Translations under genes and position numbers: made by a program
Shown: in pieces, positions 24,198-30,812 of the stretch
Numbering within the stretch: the stretch's first letter is position 1
Layout of the letters: each line of letters starts with the position of its first letter
The notes under the pieces: model-generated
What the model was told of the DNA's origin: nothing
The model's database searches: none
Seen by the model: only the letters and a program-made list of their open reading frames with translations
IMG/VR virus record: IMGVR_UViG_3300044612_000719
Coordinates: 33,276-97,275 of that record
Direction: 5' to 3' (one strand)
Source: a virus
DNA length: 64,000 nt

Positions 24198-24578
24198 TTA
24201 GTCTAAATCTTCTTCTGGTTGATAGGAAGTACGGGAATAATATTTGTCTTCAAACTTTGAAGCAATATGTGTGGATGCTGGGTTGATAGTCAAGCCCCAA
24301 TCAACATGTGATTTTGGGTAACGGTTGTACAAGTGCTCCATAAGGCGTTGAGCATGTCCTTGTCCTTCAACATGGCTCTTTAAATAATCTACTTCTATTC
24401 TTGAGGATGGGTCAGAGTGTGGGTCGTTATAATGCTCAAAAGACACACGTGCAAGGTCTAAGCCTTTTTTAGGGTCTGTCAACGTAAGGGAATGCCATCC
24501 TCTTCCACCAGACACGCCCTGTCCTAGTTTTTGATGGACTATTTTAAATTGTCCACCTAAATTCTCGTGTGCCGCCAT
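24198..24578 (-). CDS. GNAT-like acetyltransferase with LxxQF tag
   Basis: 126 residues. The tag MAAHENLGGQF leads into a GNAT-like fold: 'SRIEVDYLKSHVEGQGHAQR' matches motif A (Q-x-x-G-x-[GA] as EGQGHA, acetyl-CoA pyrophosphate loop), followed by 'LMEHLYNRYPKSHVDWGLT' and 'HIASKFEDKYYSRTSY'. The substrate is unknown. It lies in a run of tagged genes joined by one-base overlaps. Acetyltransferases could modify host proteins or neutralise toxins. The fold call is by motif. Confidence 0.7.
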   Translation of the reverse strand: MAAHENLGGQFKIVHQKLGQGVSGGRGWHSLTLTDPKKGLDLARVSFEHYNDPHSDPSSRIEVDYLKSHVEGQGHAQRLMEHLYNRYPKSHVDWGLTINPASTHIASKFEDKYYSRTSYQPEEDLD

Positions 24579-25000
24579 TATCTTTTCCTTGTAGGTGGGG
24601 TAAATACATATGCGTCAATGGATGGGCGTTTATCAATTAAAGCAGCAGCAATACGGTGATGTCCATCTAGAATTTCAGCAGTACCTTTATGCATATATAC
24701 CTGTGGATACTCCAAATGCTCGTATTCTGGGTCTTCTTCCTCACCGTATATGTCTGATTTTCGCTCAGAACCTGCTTTCCTGTAAGCATCTACTGTTCTG
24801 GGATTTAAGTCAGTTTGTTTGTTGCTAAAAAACTTGGTGTTTTGAAGGTCTAGTTGTGTAGTTCCACGTTCTACTGCTTCAGAATAATCTTCTTTAAACA
24901 GTGGTCTACCTTTCATGGGCCAATTTTTGGGAGTAGATGTACCAATACCTACTTTTTTAAGGCTGTCAAACTGACCGCTTAAGTTCTCGTGTGCACCCAT
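24578..25000 (-). CDS. ParB/Srx-like protein with LxxQF tag
   Basis: 140 residues. The tag MGAHENLSGQFDSLKK is followed by a ParB-like core: 'QVYMHKGTAEILDGHHRIAA' with the D-G-H-H-R-I-A-A motif typical of ParB-like nuclease or sulfiredoxin folds (nucleotide-binding Gly-His-x-Arg). It lacks a DNA-binding HTH, so it is not a partition protein. Many actinophages encode such small ParB-like proteins of unknown target. One of two in this cluster; the other is 25659-26036. Confidence 0.72.
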   Translation of the reverse strand: MGAHENLSGQFDSLKKVGIGTSTPKNWPMKGRPLFKEDYSEAVERGTTQLDLQNTKFFSNKQTDLNPRTVDAYRKAGSERKSDIYGEEEDPEYEHLEYPQVYMHKGTAEILDGHHRIAAALIDKRPSIDAYVFTPPTRKR

Positions 25001-25659
25001 TACTTGTCTTCCATACCTGGGAGTTGGGGTTGATCAAACTTAGGTGCAGGCGCCGTTTGTTCTTTTCTAGGACGCAACGTCTCTTTAAGGAACTGTTTAC
25101 CTTTCATGACCTCTGACCGTGTGAGTTCAAACGCATTTACACCTAGTCGGTCAGTTGTGATCCTGTGTACGCTTCCCACCTGACGGGCATACACATCGCC
25201 TTCATTGGGGTCCTCATCGGTTTCCATTTTAGGGTTCTCATAACTAGGCTTCAATAAACCACGTTCATGTGCATTCTTAGCCAGTTTGCTACTAAAGTTA
25301 CTTAAACTGTCTGGTGCCACAACCTGAGCGTTCGGATGGTCTAGTTTGGCTAGTGCCATCACTGTCATCATGTGGGGACGGACACGCTTGTCGGCGTACA
25401 TGAGGTTGACGTGCAGTTCCTCAGGTCGGTGCGTGAACAACTCGGTAGCGTTTTTCCTCATCGGGTGACCATCACTATCAAAGTTAGGGTCTTCTCGGGA
25501 TGGCGTGTGGTACATGCTGGCGTACCCGTAAGGATACTGAGGCTTACCCCCTGCTCTAGCGGTCGCCGCCGCATCGGGGGTGTCATGAATAACACCATAC
25601 GTGGGGTAACTTACGCCGTCACCATAACCTTTGTTCGGGTTTTTGAAGTAGCGAGCCAT
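25000..25659 (-). CDS. unknown protein, paralogue of 20972-21814, LPG tail
   Basis: 219 residues. It shares the 'ELFTxxP' to 'SxxLAKxxxxxGLLK' core with 20972-21814 and ends QPQLPGMEDK. The middle has 'MMTVMALAKLDHPNAQVVAP'. No enzyme motif is evident. The start MARYFKNPNKGYGDG resembles the paralogue's start. Its stop and start overlap neighbours by one base each, so it belongs to the same transcript. The two copies flank the metallopeptidase and acetyltransferase. Confidence 0.72.
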   Translation of the reverse strand: MARYFKNPNKGYGDGVSYPTYGVIHDTPDAAATARAGGKPQYPYGYASMYHTPSREDPNFDSDGHPMRKNATELFTHRPEELHVNLMYADKRVRPHMMTVMALAKLDHPNAQVVAPDSLSNFSSKLAKNAHERGLLKPSYENPKMETDEDPNEGDVYARQVGSVHRITTDRLGVNAFELTRSEVMKGKQFLKETLRPRKEQTAPAPKFDQPQLPGMEDK

Positions 25660-26036
25660 TAGTCTTTATCCCATATTTTACTTACACGGTGCTGTACAGG
25701 GATTTCCATGTTTGGATCAATATCGTGTGCTGTGGCAATACGGTGGTGCCCGTCACTAATCATTTTATGTGGAAACTGTCCGATGTGGGTGATGCTTATA
25801 GGCTCTTCTACACCCGTAGTTTGAATACTTTCACGATCTGCACCTTTTTTCCATACTTTGTATTTGTATGTACTTTTGTCCTCAGACATGGGTTTTAGGT
25901 GCTTCAAGCCCTCAGGGTCAGGGGTTCTGTCCAGATTCAATATAGGCCATGAGTCACCAGCGTGTACATTCATCAGTTCACGGGCAGGCATGAACATTTG
26001 CAATTGTTCGTGGTTGAGGCTCTCGTGTGCCGCCAT
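25659..26036 (-). CDS. ParB-like protein with LxxxQL tag
   Basis: 125 residues. The start MAAHESLNHEQLQMFMPARE resembles ParB-like actinophage proteins that begin '...L-x-x-E-Q-L-x-M-F-M-P-A'. The C-terminal half contains 'GVEEPISITHIGQFPHKMIS' and 'DGHHRIATAHDIDPNMEIPV', the ParB/Srx D-G-H-H-R-I motif. The tag region is the N-terminal end, as in the other members of the cluster. Enzymatic activity is unknown. Confidence 0.74.
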   Translation of the reverse strand: MAAHESLNHEQLQMFMPARELMNVHAGDSWPILNLDRTPDPEGLKHLKPMSEDKSTYKYKVWKKGADRESIQTTGVEEPISITHIGQFPHKMISDGHHRIATAHDIDPNMEIPVQHRVSKIWDKD

Positions 26037-26194
26037 TACTTCTTCTTCCGTTCCTGTTTTTGCTTATTCTTCTCTAGCAGGTACTCAGGGTCACGCTTAG
26101 TAAAGCCTGCGGCTTGATGGATCTCGGAGCGGGGCACAGGCTCACCATCTACCCATACGTAGTCATTGAACTGTTGTCCGTCTAGGCGTGGCAT
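26036..26194 (-). CDS. 52-residue protein with LDGQQF tag
   Basis: A short gene: MPRLDGQQFNDYVWVDGEPV, then PRSEIHQAAGFTKRDPEYLL and a Lys/Arg-rich tail. The L-D-G-Q-Q-F stretch at residues 4-9 fits the cluster tag. Its TAA overlaps the ATG of the ParB-like gene (TAATG). So small a protein with the tag taking up most of its ordered part suggests the tag itself may be a binding element. No known domain. Confidence 0.68.
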   Translation of the reverse strand: MPRLDGQQFNDYVWVDGEPVPRSEIHQAAGFTKRDPEYLLEKNKQKQERKKK

Positions 26195-26211
26195 TTACCT
26201 AGTATAGATGG

Positions 26212-26610
26212 TTACTTACGTGGGGGAAGAGTGTCACCTGTAGATTTAGCCCAAGCGTCGCCTTCTGGGGTGCGCTGGGGGGAATGGCTTGGGATAGGTA
26301 TAACGCCTTTAGAAGCCCTGGCAACGGTTTGAGAATGCTTCAGTGCCGCTGTAGCCAAACCTTTTCTACGATGTTCTGGTGACACTTCAATTTCTAAGAT
26401 TTCAGTAGCAGAATCAGGTCTTTCGGATTTTTCCCACTCCATGAATCCCACACGTCGTCCACCTTGAGGAAGCCCCAAAGCATCAATACTTCGTGATGTG
26501 TCCACGATGTCCGTTCTCCATGTATCTGGAGTGGACTCTGGGAGGTCAGGATTAGAGCCAATAGGGTGCGTTCTGAACTGATAGTTGTTCAGGTTGTTCC
26601 TAGCAGGCAT
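26212..26610 (-). CDS. GNAT acetyltransferase with LxxxQF tag
   Basis: 132 residues. The tag MPARNNLNNYQF is followed by a GNAT core: 'ILEIEVSPEHRRKGLATAAL' contains motif A (R-R-K-G-L-A, the acetyl-CoA loop) and 'SHSPQRTPEGDAWAKSTG' the C-terminal helix. The motif is stronger than in 24198. First gene of the tagged operon, immediately downstream of the strand-switch region, so its promoter should lie near 26.61-26.75 kb. Substrate unknown. Confidence 0.76.
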   Translation of the reverse strand: MPARNNLNNYQFRTHPIGSNPDLPESTPDTWRTDIVDTSRSIDALGLPQGGRRVGFMEWEKSERPDSATEILEIEVSPEHRRKGLATAALKHSQTVARASKGVIPIPSHSPQRTPEGDAWAKSTGDTLPPRK

Positions 26611-26747
26611 GTTTCAAGTATAGGGCTATTTGGGCGAGGTGGGTGGTCCGTCGGATTTTTGAATGGGGCTATTGGGCAGTTGAGCGTTGGGTGGGGCCTC
26701 TGTCCTACCCCCAGCCCCGCCACCACGGCTCGCTTAACCATGGGGGG

Positions 26748-26826
26748 TTATCCACAGCCCGCACCCATACTGGGCATGGCTTTGCTGAGTTATCCACAGG
26801 TACTCCTGTGTACATCCTGTGGATAC
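26748..26826. other. DnaA-box cluster, candidate replication origin
   Basis: Two perfect TTATCCACA boxes (26748-26756, 26790-26798) and one inverted near-match TGTGGATAC (26818-26826) lie within 80 bases. The second and third are arms of a 10-base inverted repeat (TATCCACAGG, 26791-26800; CCTGTGGATA, 26816-26825). Two GTGGAACAT copies follow (26828, 26841). TTATCCACA is the classical DnaA consensus and is close to the actinobacterial form. The site lies exactly where coding strand switches. Origin function is inferred. Confidence 0.6.
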
Positions 26827-26862
26827 CGTGGAACATCGCTGTGGAACATTGAGGGCGAACCC

Positions 26863-26901
26863 ACGTTCGTATGACGTTCGTCACGTGTGACGTTCGTCAC
26901 G
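26863..26901. repeat. iteron-like direct repeats with palindromic core
   Basis: Two perfect 14-base copies of TGACGTTCGTCACG (26872-26885 and 26888-26901) are spaced 16 bases apart, and the ACGTTCGT core occurs a third time at 26863. Each copy has inverted arms (TGACG..CGTCA). A CATTGT/ACAATG inverted pair follows at 26903-26926. They sit next to the DnaA boxes and could be iterons for a replication protein or operators for a repressor controlling the divergent operons. Confidence 0.55.
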
Positions 26902-27690
26902 CCATTGTTACAACTTCATGACAATGTGCCCGAAATGCTTGACAAATGGAAAATGCCCTCAGACGCATCAGGAGCCATTCTCAGAGGAGGAGAGGCGGGT
27001 GCAAGGGGTCAAGGCGGACACAGGTACAAAGTACCCTCAGAGAGCGCCTCGTATGCCTAGGAATGGGGCTATGAGCCTTACGGTGCATGGGTTTGCGGGG
27101 TATGGGTAGGTTGTACACATGCCCCACAAGCCCCCGTATTGCTATCCACTGCACCATCGCTCCATTCCACGTATTGCACGCAACACAGCGCATCCTGAAG
27201 CGTCTCAGAGCATTCTGCAGTGTTCATTGATCAATTGAATTCTCTGCCCATTCCATGCCTTCTCCTGCTTCTCCTGTATCTCCTCCTCCATCCGATGGAT
27301 GGCTGGTCGTTGGGGGCGCCCAATTCCAGCCCTAGATCCGCTCCAGCCCTTACGGGGCTTGGCTCGGAAGATTCTCAGGAATTGTTTGAATTTGGTCGTT
27401 GCTATTCGTACACCCATCCACTAGCCTCCAGTCAGGAGTTGCGTTGCGGTACGGGGCGCAGTCTCCTGAGGTTCCTTGAAAATTGAAGAGCGCCCGAATT
27501 GCTTCGGCAAAAATGCACGCATGCATGTGGCACGTCCCCGAGTCCGCTCGGTCGGCTCGTGCCTTGCAGAGATGGCTTCAACGGATCCATGCATGCCCGC
27601 CACGGGGGAATTGAACAACAGTCCCTCACGGCGCATTACTCAACGGCTCAAACCGTTCGCTGACTTCGGGCACATGGTTCAAATTCCTCA
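26902..27690. other. strand-switch region without convincing genes
   Basis: About 790 bases between the leftward tagged operon and the rightward early operon. Small open frames exist (for example 26918-27109, starting MTMCPKCLTNGKC), but none has a ribosome site, a paralogue or coupling, so I do not call them. I found no tRNA. Segments such as CCCTTACGGGG near 27348 can form short hairpins. It probably holds the promoter of the rightward operon; no clear -35/-10 pair was recognised. Confidence 0.5.
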
Positions 27691-27816
27691 GCGTCACGGG
27701 TCATCTTCGGATGGCTCGTGGCGCTCATAGAGCACTGGGGTTCATCCCCTGACTCCAGTGCTGTATGAGCGCAGAGCGCTCCGCTGGCAACCAGCCAGCG
27801 CAGTCCTGAGGAGGAC
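27691..27816 (+). promoter_or_regulatory. structured leader L0
   Basis: Hairpin A is a 15-base-pair stem (27691-27705 with 27710-27724) capped by a TTCG tetraloop. Hairpin B (27724-27738 with 27755-27769) has 14 of 15 pairs. Hairpin C is CGCTGGC-AACCA-GCCAGCG (27782-27800). Hairpin D, GTCCT-GAGG-AGGAC (27803-27816), contains the Shine-Dalgarno sequence and ends 7 bases before the ATG at 27824. The same A-B-C-D order recurs before later genes. Confidence 0.75.
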
Positions 27817-27823
27817 ACACACC

Positions 27824-28342
27824 ATGAAAGCAACACGACAGCAACTACTCAATCTCGGAGCCAGCATCCTGAGCACTGCCTATGAAGGCGGGTCTTGCGG
27901 AATGGCTTCATGGGCAGTTGCCAATGGCACCTACAAGTGGGGCACGGAGAAGGGCGAAGGCGAATTGCACGGCAACGAGCACTACGCATCAGTCACCGTG
28001 TACGACACCGAAGCGTGCGAGTTGGTGGAAGACGAAGCCGAATTGGCGAAGTTGACCGATGACGATGGCTTCAATGGCTGGGGCGGGTTCTACCGCTTCG
28101 GCAAGCCACTCGTGATCAATGAGTCCATCATTGCTGACTTCATTGAGAAGATCGGCACAGGTGAGTTCAATCAGGACAATGTGCCTGACTACGGTCAACT
28201 GTCAATCAAGCGGGTGAGTGCCCTTGCAGGGTGCTACCTGTTCGGTGAAGACGCCATTGACGAATTTGAGTCCGACAATGACTGCATCGTGTCTGACACC
28301 ATCGTGCAGTTCATCCTGCTCGGTGAGGTCACATACGGCTGA
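27824..28342 (+). CDS. unknown early-operon protein
   Basis: 172 residues starting MKATRQQLLNLGASIL. It is acidic and soluble, with 'YEGGSCGMASWAVANGTYKW', 'DDDGFNGWGGFYRFGKPLVI' and a C-terminal helix-rich part. No recognised domain. I start it at 27824 because the leader hairpin D with GAGGAGG lies just upstream; an earlier in-frame Met lies inside hairpin B. First gene of the rightward operon and the first of nine with a folded leader, suggesting an early role against the host. Confidence 0.8.
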   Translation: MKATRQQLLNLGASILSTAYEGGSCGMASWAVANGTYKWGTEKGEGELHGNEHYASVTVYDTEACELVEDEAELAKLTDDDGFNGWGGFYRFGKPLVINESIIADFIEKIGTGEFNQDNVPDYGQLSIKRVSALAGCYLFGEDAIDEFESDNDCIVSDTIVQFILLGEVTYG

Positions 28343-28348
28343 TCAATC

Positions 28349-28427
28349 CCCCAGCGCCTAGGGCGTGGCTCTTCAATGAGCACTGGGGACTGTGAGCAAC
28401 CGCTCACTACAACGACCTGAGGAGGTC
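28349..28427 (+). promoter_or_regulatory. structured leader L1 (compact three-way junction type)
   Basis: The outer stem CCCCAG/CTGGGG (28349-28354, 28383-28388) encloses CGCC-TAG-GGCG and GCTC-TTCAAT-GAGC. It is followed by ACT, hairpin C GTGAGC-AACC-GCTCAC (28392-28407) and the ribosome-site hairpin GACCT-GAGG-AGGTC (28414-28427). The layout, the junction bases TG and A, and the TTCAAT loop are identical in leader L2, although most stem bases differ. Confidence 0.75.
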
Positions 28428-28433
28428 AACACC

Positions 28434-28841
28434 ATGAACACACTCACCAAACTGTACGAGATTCGTTTCTCGGGAACGGTTGAATGCGATATGGAGCCGA
28501 TCATGCACGACATTGCAGTCGCAATTGATAAGGGCACGCTGGAAGAGAGCGACAAGGCGTTTGCCGAGTTCGTAATGGCTCCACAGCGGATCGTGGTCAA
28601 GCGTCAAGGTAACAACACCTACGCAGTGGATCTGTCCATTGAGGGCGTGATCGCATTCGCCAAAGAGGTTGCCTATCGCAAAGAAAATGCGATTGACATC
28701 CGTACCGAGGAGGGCAGTTATGACCGAAACGGTTACAACTACCACACCAAAGTGATCCGTCAACTTGACACCGCATTGAAGGGCGCCAACAAGGTGCTCG
28801 CCAGTGTCGGTATCGCTCCAGTGACTTCATACTGGAATTGA
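28434..28841 (+). CDS. unknown early-operon protein
   Basis: 135 residues from the ATG at 28434, set by the leader hairpin 6 bases upstream. The start MNTLTKLYEIRFSGTVECDM and 'VVKRQGNNTYAVDLSIEGVI' indicate an alpha/beta protein; the C-terminal part (YDRNGYNYHTKVIRQLDTAL) is helical. No domain recognised. Part of the folded-leader operon, so expression should be individually controlled at translation. Nothing indicates a membrane location. Confidence 0.78.
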   Translation: MNTLTKLYEIRFSGTVECDMEPIMHDIAVAIDKGTLEESDKAFAEFVMAPQRIVVKRQGNNTYAVDLSIEGVIAFAKEVAYRKENAIDIRTEEGSYDRNGYNYHTKVIRQLDTALKGANKVLASVGIAPVTSYWN

Positions 28842-28846
28842 GTGAT

Positions 28847-28941
28847 TGAGTGACCTAGTCACTCACCCCTAGCGCCTCGGGCGTGCCGATTCAATTCGGA
28901 CTAGGGACTGGGCAAATAGCCCTCGGAGCAGAGGAGGCTCC
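28847..28941 (+). promoter_or_regulatory. structured leader L2 (compact three-way junction type)
   Basis: An extra hairpin TGAGTGAC-CTA-GTCACTCA (28847-28865) precedes the junction. The outer stem CCCTAG/CTAGGG (28867-28872, 28901-28906) encloses CGCC-TCG-GGCG and CCGA-TTCAAT-TCGG. Hairpin C is GGGC-AAATA-GCCC (28910-28922). The ribosome-site hairpin is GGAGC...GCTCC (28925-28941) with AGAGGAG in its loop. Compared with L1, stem 2 changes GCTC/GAGC to CCGA/TCGG and keeps pairing, a strong sign of selection for structure. Confidence 0.75.
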
Positions 28942-28946
28942 ATACC

Positions 28947-29483
28947 ATGAAAACATCAGAGATAAAGCAGATAATTGCAAAGGATCCGAACGCTGTGTTT
29001 CGCATTGGCGGACGTGGTCGGTACACGCACTACGGCTCAATCACCAAGATTGAGGAGAAGGTCGTGGACACCTACAGCGCATGGGGTCGTAAGTCAGGCA
29101 CCCGTGTTGATGTGCGATTCACAGTGCGTTACGAGTACTTCACTCGTGGCGTTGAGGCTCAGTTTGGTTACCCCGAGAAGTTGCCTTCAGTGATACTGGA
29201 CGGAAACTCGTGGACTAAGCCACGTGACATTGAATGGCACGTAGCGGACTTCGGTATGACCATTGAGGAGTACGTAGCAAAGACTGATGCTGAAGTGAAG
29301 GCGGATTGGCAAGCCAAGAAGGACGACCAATACGCAAAGCAACAGCAGGTCAATGCGATCATCCGACACATCAGTAGCCCAACGGTTACCGATGCCGAGT
29401 GGAACGAACTCAACGATGATCTAGAGCGACTCAGTGTTCAGACATTGCAATTAATCAATCAGAAGATCGCATCACTTGTGTGA
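28947..29483 (+). CDS. unknown early-operon protein
   Basis: 178 residues: MKTSEIKQIIAKDPNAVFRI, then 'GRGRYTHYGSITKIEEKVVD' and 'WGRKSGTRVDVRFTVRYEYF', with a Lys/Glu-rich C-terminal helical half (EVKADWQAKKDDQYAKQQQ). The N-terminal half resembles small beta-barrel nucleic-acid-binding folds by its alternation of Gly and basic residues, but I cannot name a family. Start set by the ATG after leader L2. Confidence 0.78.
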   Translation: MKTSEIKQIIAKDPNAVFRIGGRGRYTHYGSITKIEEKVVDTYSAWGRKSGTRVDVRFTVRYEYFTRGVEAQFGYPEKLPSVILDGNSWTKPRDIEWHVADFGMTIEEYVAKTDAEVKADWQAKKDDQYAKQQQVNAIIRHISSPTVTDAEWNELNDDLERLSVQTLQLINQKIASLV

Positions 29484-29489
29484 TGTGGT

Positions 29490-29597
29490 CGGGAGCATCA
29501 CGGGTTCGCCCGTGGTGCCCTCACAGTGCATCGGCGTTGTGTCGGTGCATTGTGAGGGCATACAATTGCCCGTTCAACTAACAGACCCGAGGAGGTC
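29490..29597 (+). promoter_or_regulatory. structured leader L3
   Basis: Hairpin A is GCATCACGGG-TTCG-CCCGTGGTGC (29495-29518). Hairpin B has CCCTCACA paired with TGTGAGGG (29518-29525, 29551-29558) and a longer inner stem. An outer stem CGGG/CCCG (29490-29493, 29569-29572) can close both. The ribosome-site hairpin GACC...GGTC (29584-29597) ends 4 bases before the ATG at 29602. Confidence 0.75.
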
Positions 29598-29601
29598 AAC
29601 C

Positions 29602-29856
29602 ATGGATGCAAGTATTCACAAAGTAACTGGGTTTCGGATTGAGAAGTCCGATGACCCACGACTCAAGACAATTGATCTCGTGATTCAATACGAGGATTTG
29701 TCGTTTGTTCGTTCCCAATATGAGAACGGCAGTGAGTCATTCGGTTACGCAAAATTGGAGTCCACGATCACGCTGTTCATCAGTGACACCGTTGACATGG
29801 ACGTGGTGGTGTGGCAAGCAATTGCAAACCTCACTTCCGATCTTGCCAATAGGTGA
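29602..29856 (+). CDS. unknown early-operon protein
   Basis: 84 residues: MDASIHKVTGFRIEKSDDPR, then LKTIDLVIQYEDLSFVRSQY, 'ESTITLFISDTVDMDVVVWQ' and a short C-terminal helix. Alternating hydrophobics suggest a beta-rich soluble protein. No relatives recognised. Start at 29602 is set by leader L3; longer upstream frames would run through the folded leader. Coding density and the leader support a real gene. Confidence 0.75.
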   Translation: MDASIHKVTGFRIEKSDDPRLKTIDLVIQYEDLSFVRSQYENGSESFGYAKLESTITLFISDTVDMDVVVWQAIANLTSDLANR

Positions 29857-29871
29857 GTAATCCGCAGTGGG

Positions 29872-29978
29872 CAGTCATGGCGCAAGCCATGGCGTGCTCG
29901 GAGTGCACTGATCCCCCATCGGTGCATTCCGAGGACGCAAGTCCATTCACATTCCCTAACTGAAACTTGAGGAGGTTT
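29872..29978 (+). promoter_or_regulatory. structured leader L4
   Basis: Hairpin A: CATGGC-GCAA-GCCATG (29876-29891), extendable, with a GNRA tetraloop. Hairpin B: 16 continuous pairs (29897-29912 with 29918-29933) around CCCCC. Hairpin C: GGAC-GCAA-GTCC (29933-29944), also GNRA-capped. Ribosome-site hairpin AAACTT-GAGG-AGGTTT (29963-29978) abuts the ATG at 29980. Confidence 0.78.
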
Positions 29979-29979
29979 T

Positions 29980-30696
29980 ATGGGAGCAATAACACCAAAG
30001 CAACAGGCATTCATTCGCACGATGCTCTTAGAGCGTGCTGTCACACTCGGTCTTGATGAGGCTGGTGTTGACCAGTACCTCGTAGATCAGAACGTGAATG
30101 CATTGTCAACTAAGGATGCTTCGCTCGTCATTGATGCGATCAAGAAGATTGAGATCAAGCGAGTGGGCACCGAGCACCTGCCGAAGGGTGATCGCACCAT
30201 CGTCAACAAGATCGCCAAGCCATGCCAACTGTGCGGACACACCGTGCAGATCGGTCATGGCTGGAGCGTTCAAGTTGCCAGTGGCTGGCAGACATTCCAC
30301 AAGGCTGGTGAGTGTTCAGCCGAGGTCATCGCCAAGCCAGTAGATGAGCAATCGCTCTTCGCTGATGTCAAGGATGGCTTCTATGCGTTGCAGTCAACGG
30401 GCACCAATGATCTCGTGTTCTATGCGATCAAGACCAACAAGGGCTACCACAATGCGAGCCTGAAGGGTCAACGTGGCATGTACATCGTGGTCGGCGGTCA
30501 CGCTGACGAGAAGTTGCGTGGCGAGCGCTTGGTCAATTCAATCAAGCGCATCACGTCACTCAGTGAGGATGAACGCAAGCAAGCAATGACGCTGTACGGT
30601 CAGGAGATCGGGCGCTGTTGTGTGTGCGGTCGTCATCTCACTGATGAAGCAACACGCAAGGCTGGTATCGGCAACGACTGCGCAAGCAGGTTCTAG
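29980..30696 (+). CDS. zinc-finger protein with DUF6011-like C-terminus
   Basis: 238 residues. The N-terminal helical part (MGAITPKQQAFIRTMLLERA) is followed by a first Cys/His set (KPCQLCGHTVQIGHG...FHKAGEC). The end has a second zinc finger, 'IGRCCVCGRHLTDEATRKAG' plus 'IGNDCASRF', typical of DUF6011 in actinobacteria and their phages. The N-terminal 'TPKQxAFIxxML' helix is common in phage proteins fused to this finger. Probably nucleic-acid binding. Confidence 0.82.
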   Translation: MGAITPKQQAFIRTMLLERAVTLGLDEAGVDQYLVDQNVNALSTKDASLVIDAIKKIEIKRVGTEHLPKGDRTIVNKIAKPCQLCGHTVQIGHGWSVQVASGWQTFHKAGECSAEVIAKPVDEQSLFADVKDGFYALQSTGTNDLVFYAIKTNKGYHNASLKGQRGMYIVVGGHADEKLRGERLVNSIKRITSLSEDERKQAMTLYGQEIGRCCVCGRHLTDEATRKAGIGNDCASRF

Positions 30697-30701
30697 GTAG
30701 T

Positions 30702-30807
30702 CACGTCACGGGCACACGCTCGTGGCGTGCTCACATTCCATGGGAGCGATCTCGTGGAGTGTGAGCACGCAAGTGCAATTCACAATTCCAATAGACCTGA
30801 GGAGGTC
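30702..30807 (+). promoter_or_regulatory. structured leader L5
   Basis: Hairpin A: CACGTCACGGGC-ACAC-GCTCGTGGCGTG (30702-30729), 12 pairs. Hairpin B: 17 continuous pairs (30729-30745 with 30750-30766) capped by a GCGA (GNRA) tetraloop. Hairpin C: GCAC-GCAA-GTGC (30765-30776), the covaried counterpart of GGAC-GCAA-GTCC in L4. Ribosome-site hairpin GACCT-GAGG-AGGTC (30794-30807) lies 5 bases before the GTG at 30813. Confidence 0.8.
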
Positions 30808-30812
30808 AGACC

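Noticed and set aside
25659-26036. ParB partition protein
   Set aside because: Only the small ParB/Srx core is present, with no HTH and no ParA neighbour.
26918-27109. Open frame starting MTMCPKCLTNGKC in the strand-switch region
   Set aside because: CxxC-like start, but no ribosome site, no coupling and a Pro/Arg-rich tail of low quality; likely chance.
27595-27632. T-loop-like GTTCAATTC on the minus strand
   Set aside because: Only the loop matches; the 5-base stem has mismatches and no D or anticodon arm is present.
27671-27695. tRNA T-loop-like sequence GGTTCAAATTCC
   Set aside because: Neighbouring bases do not form a T-stem or acceptor stem; no full tRNA cloverleaf in the region.
26600-27800. 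CRISPR array or attachment site in the intergenic region
   Set aside because: Repeats are only 14 bases and two to three copies; no integrase gene was found in the window.
27758-27823. Longer N-terminus for the first early gene
   Set aside because: It would run through hairpins B to D and ignores the clear ribosome site before 27824.
28847-28865. TGAGTGAC-CTA-GTCACTCA read as a terminator
   Set aside because: No T-run follows and the gene downstream is tightly linked; it is better seen as part of leader L2.
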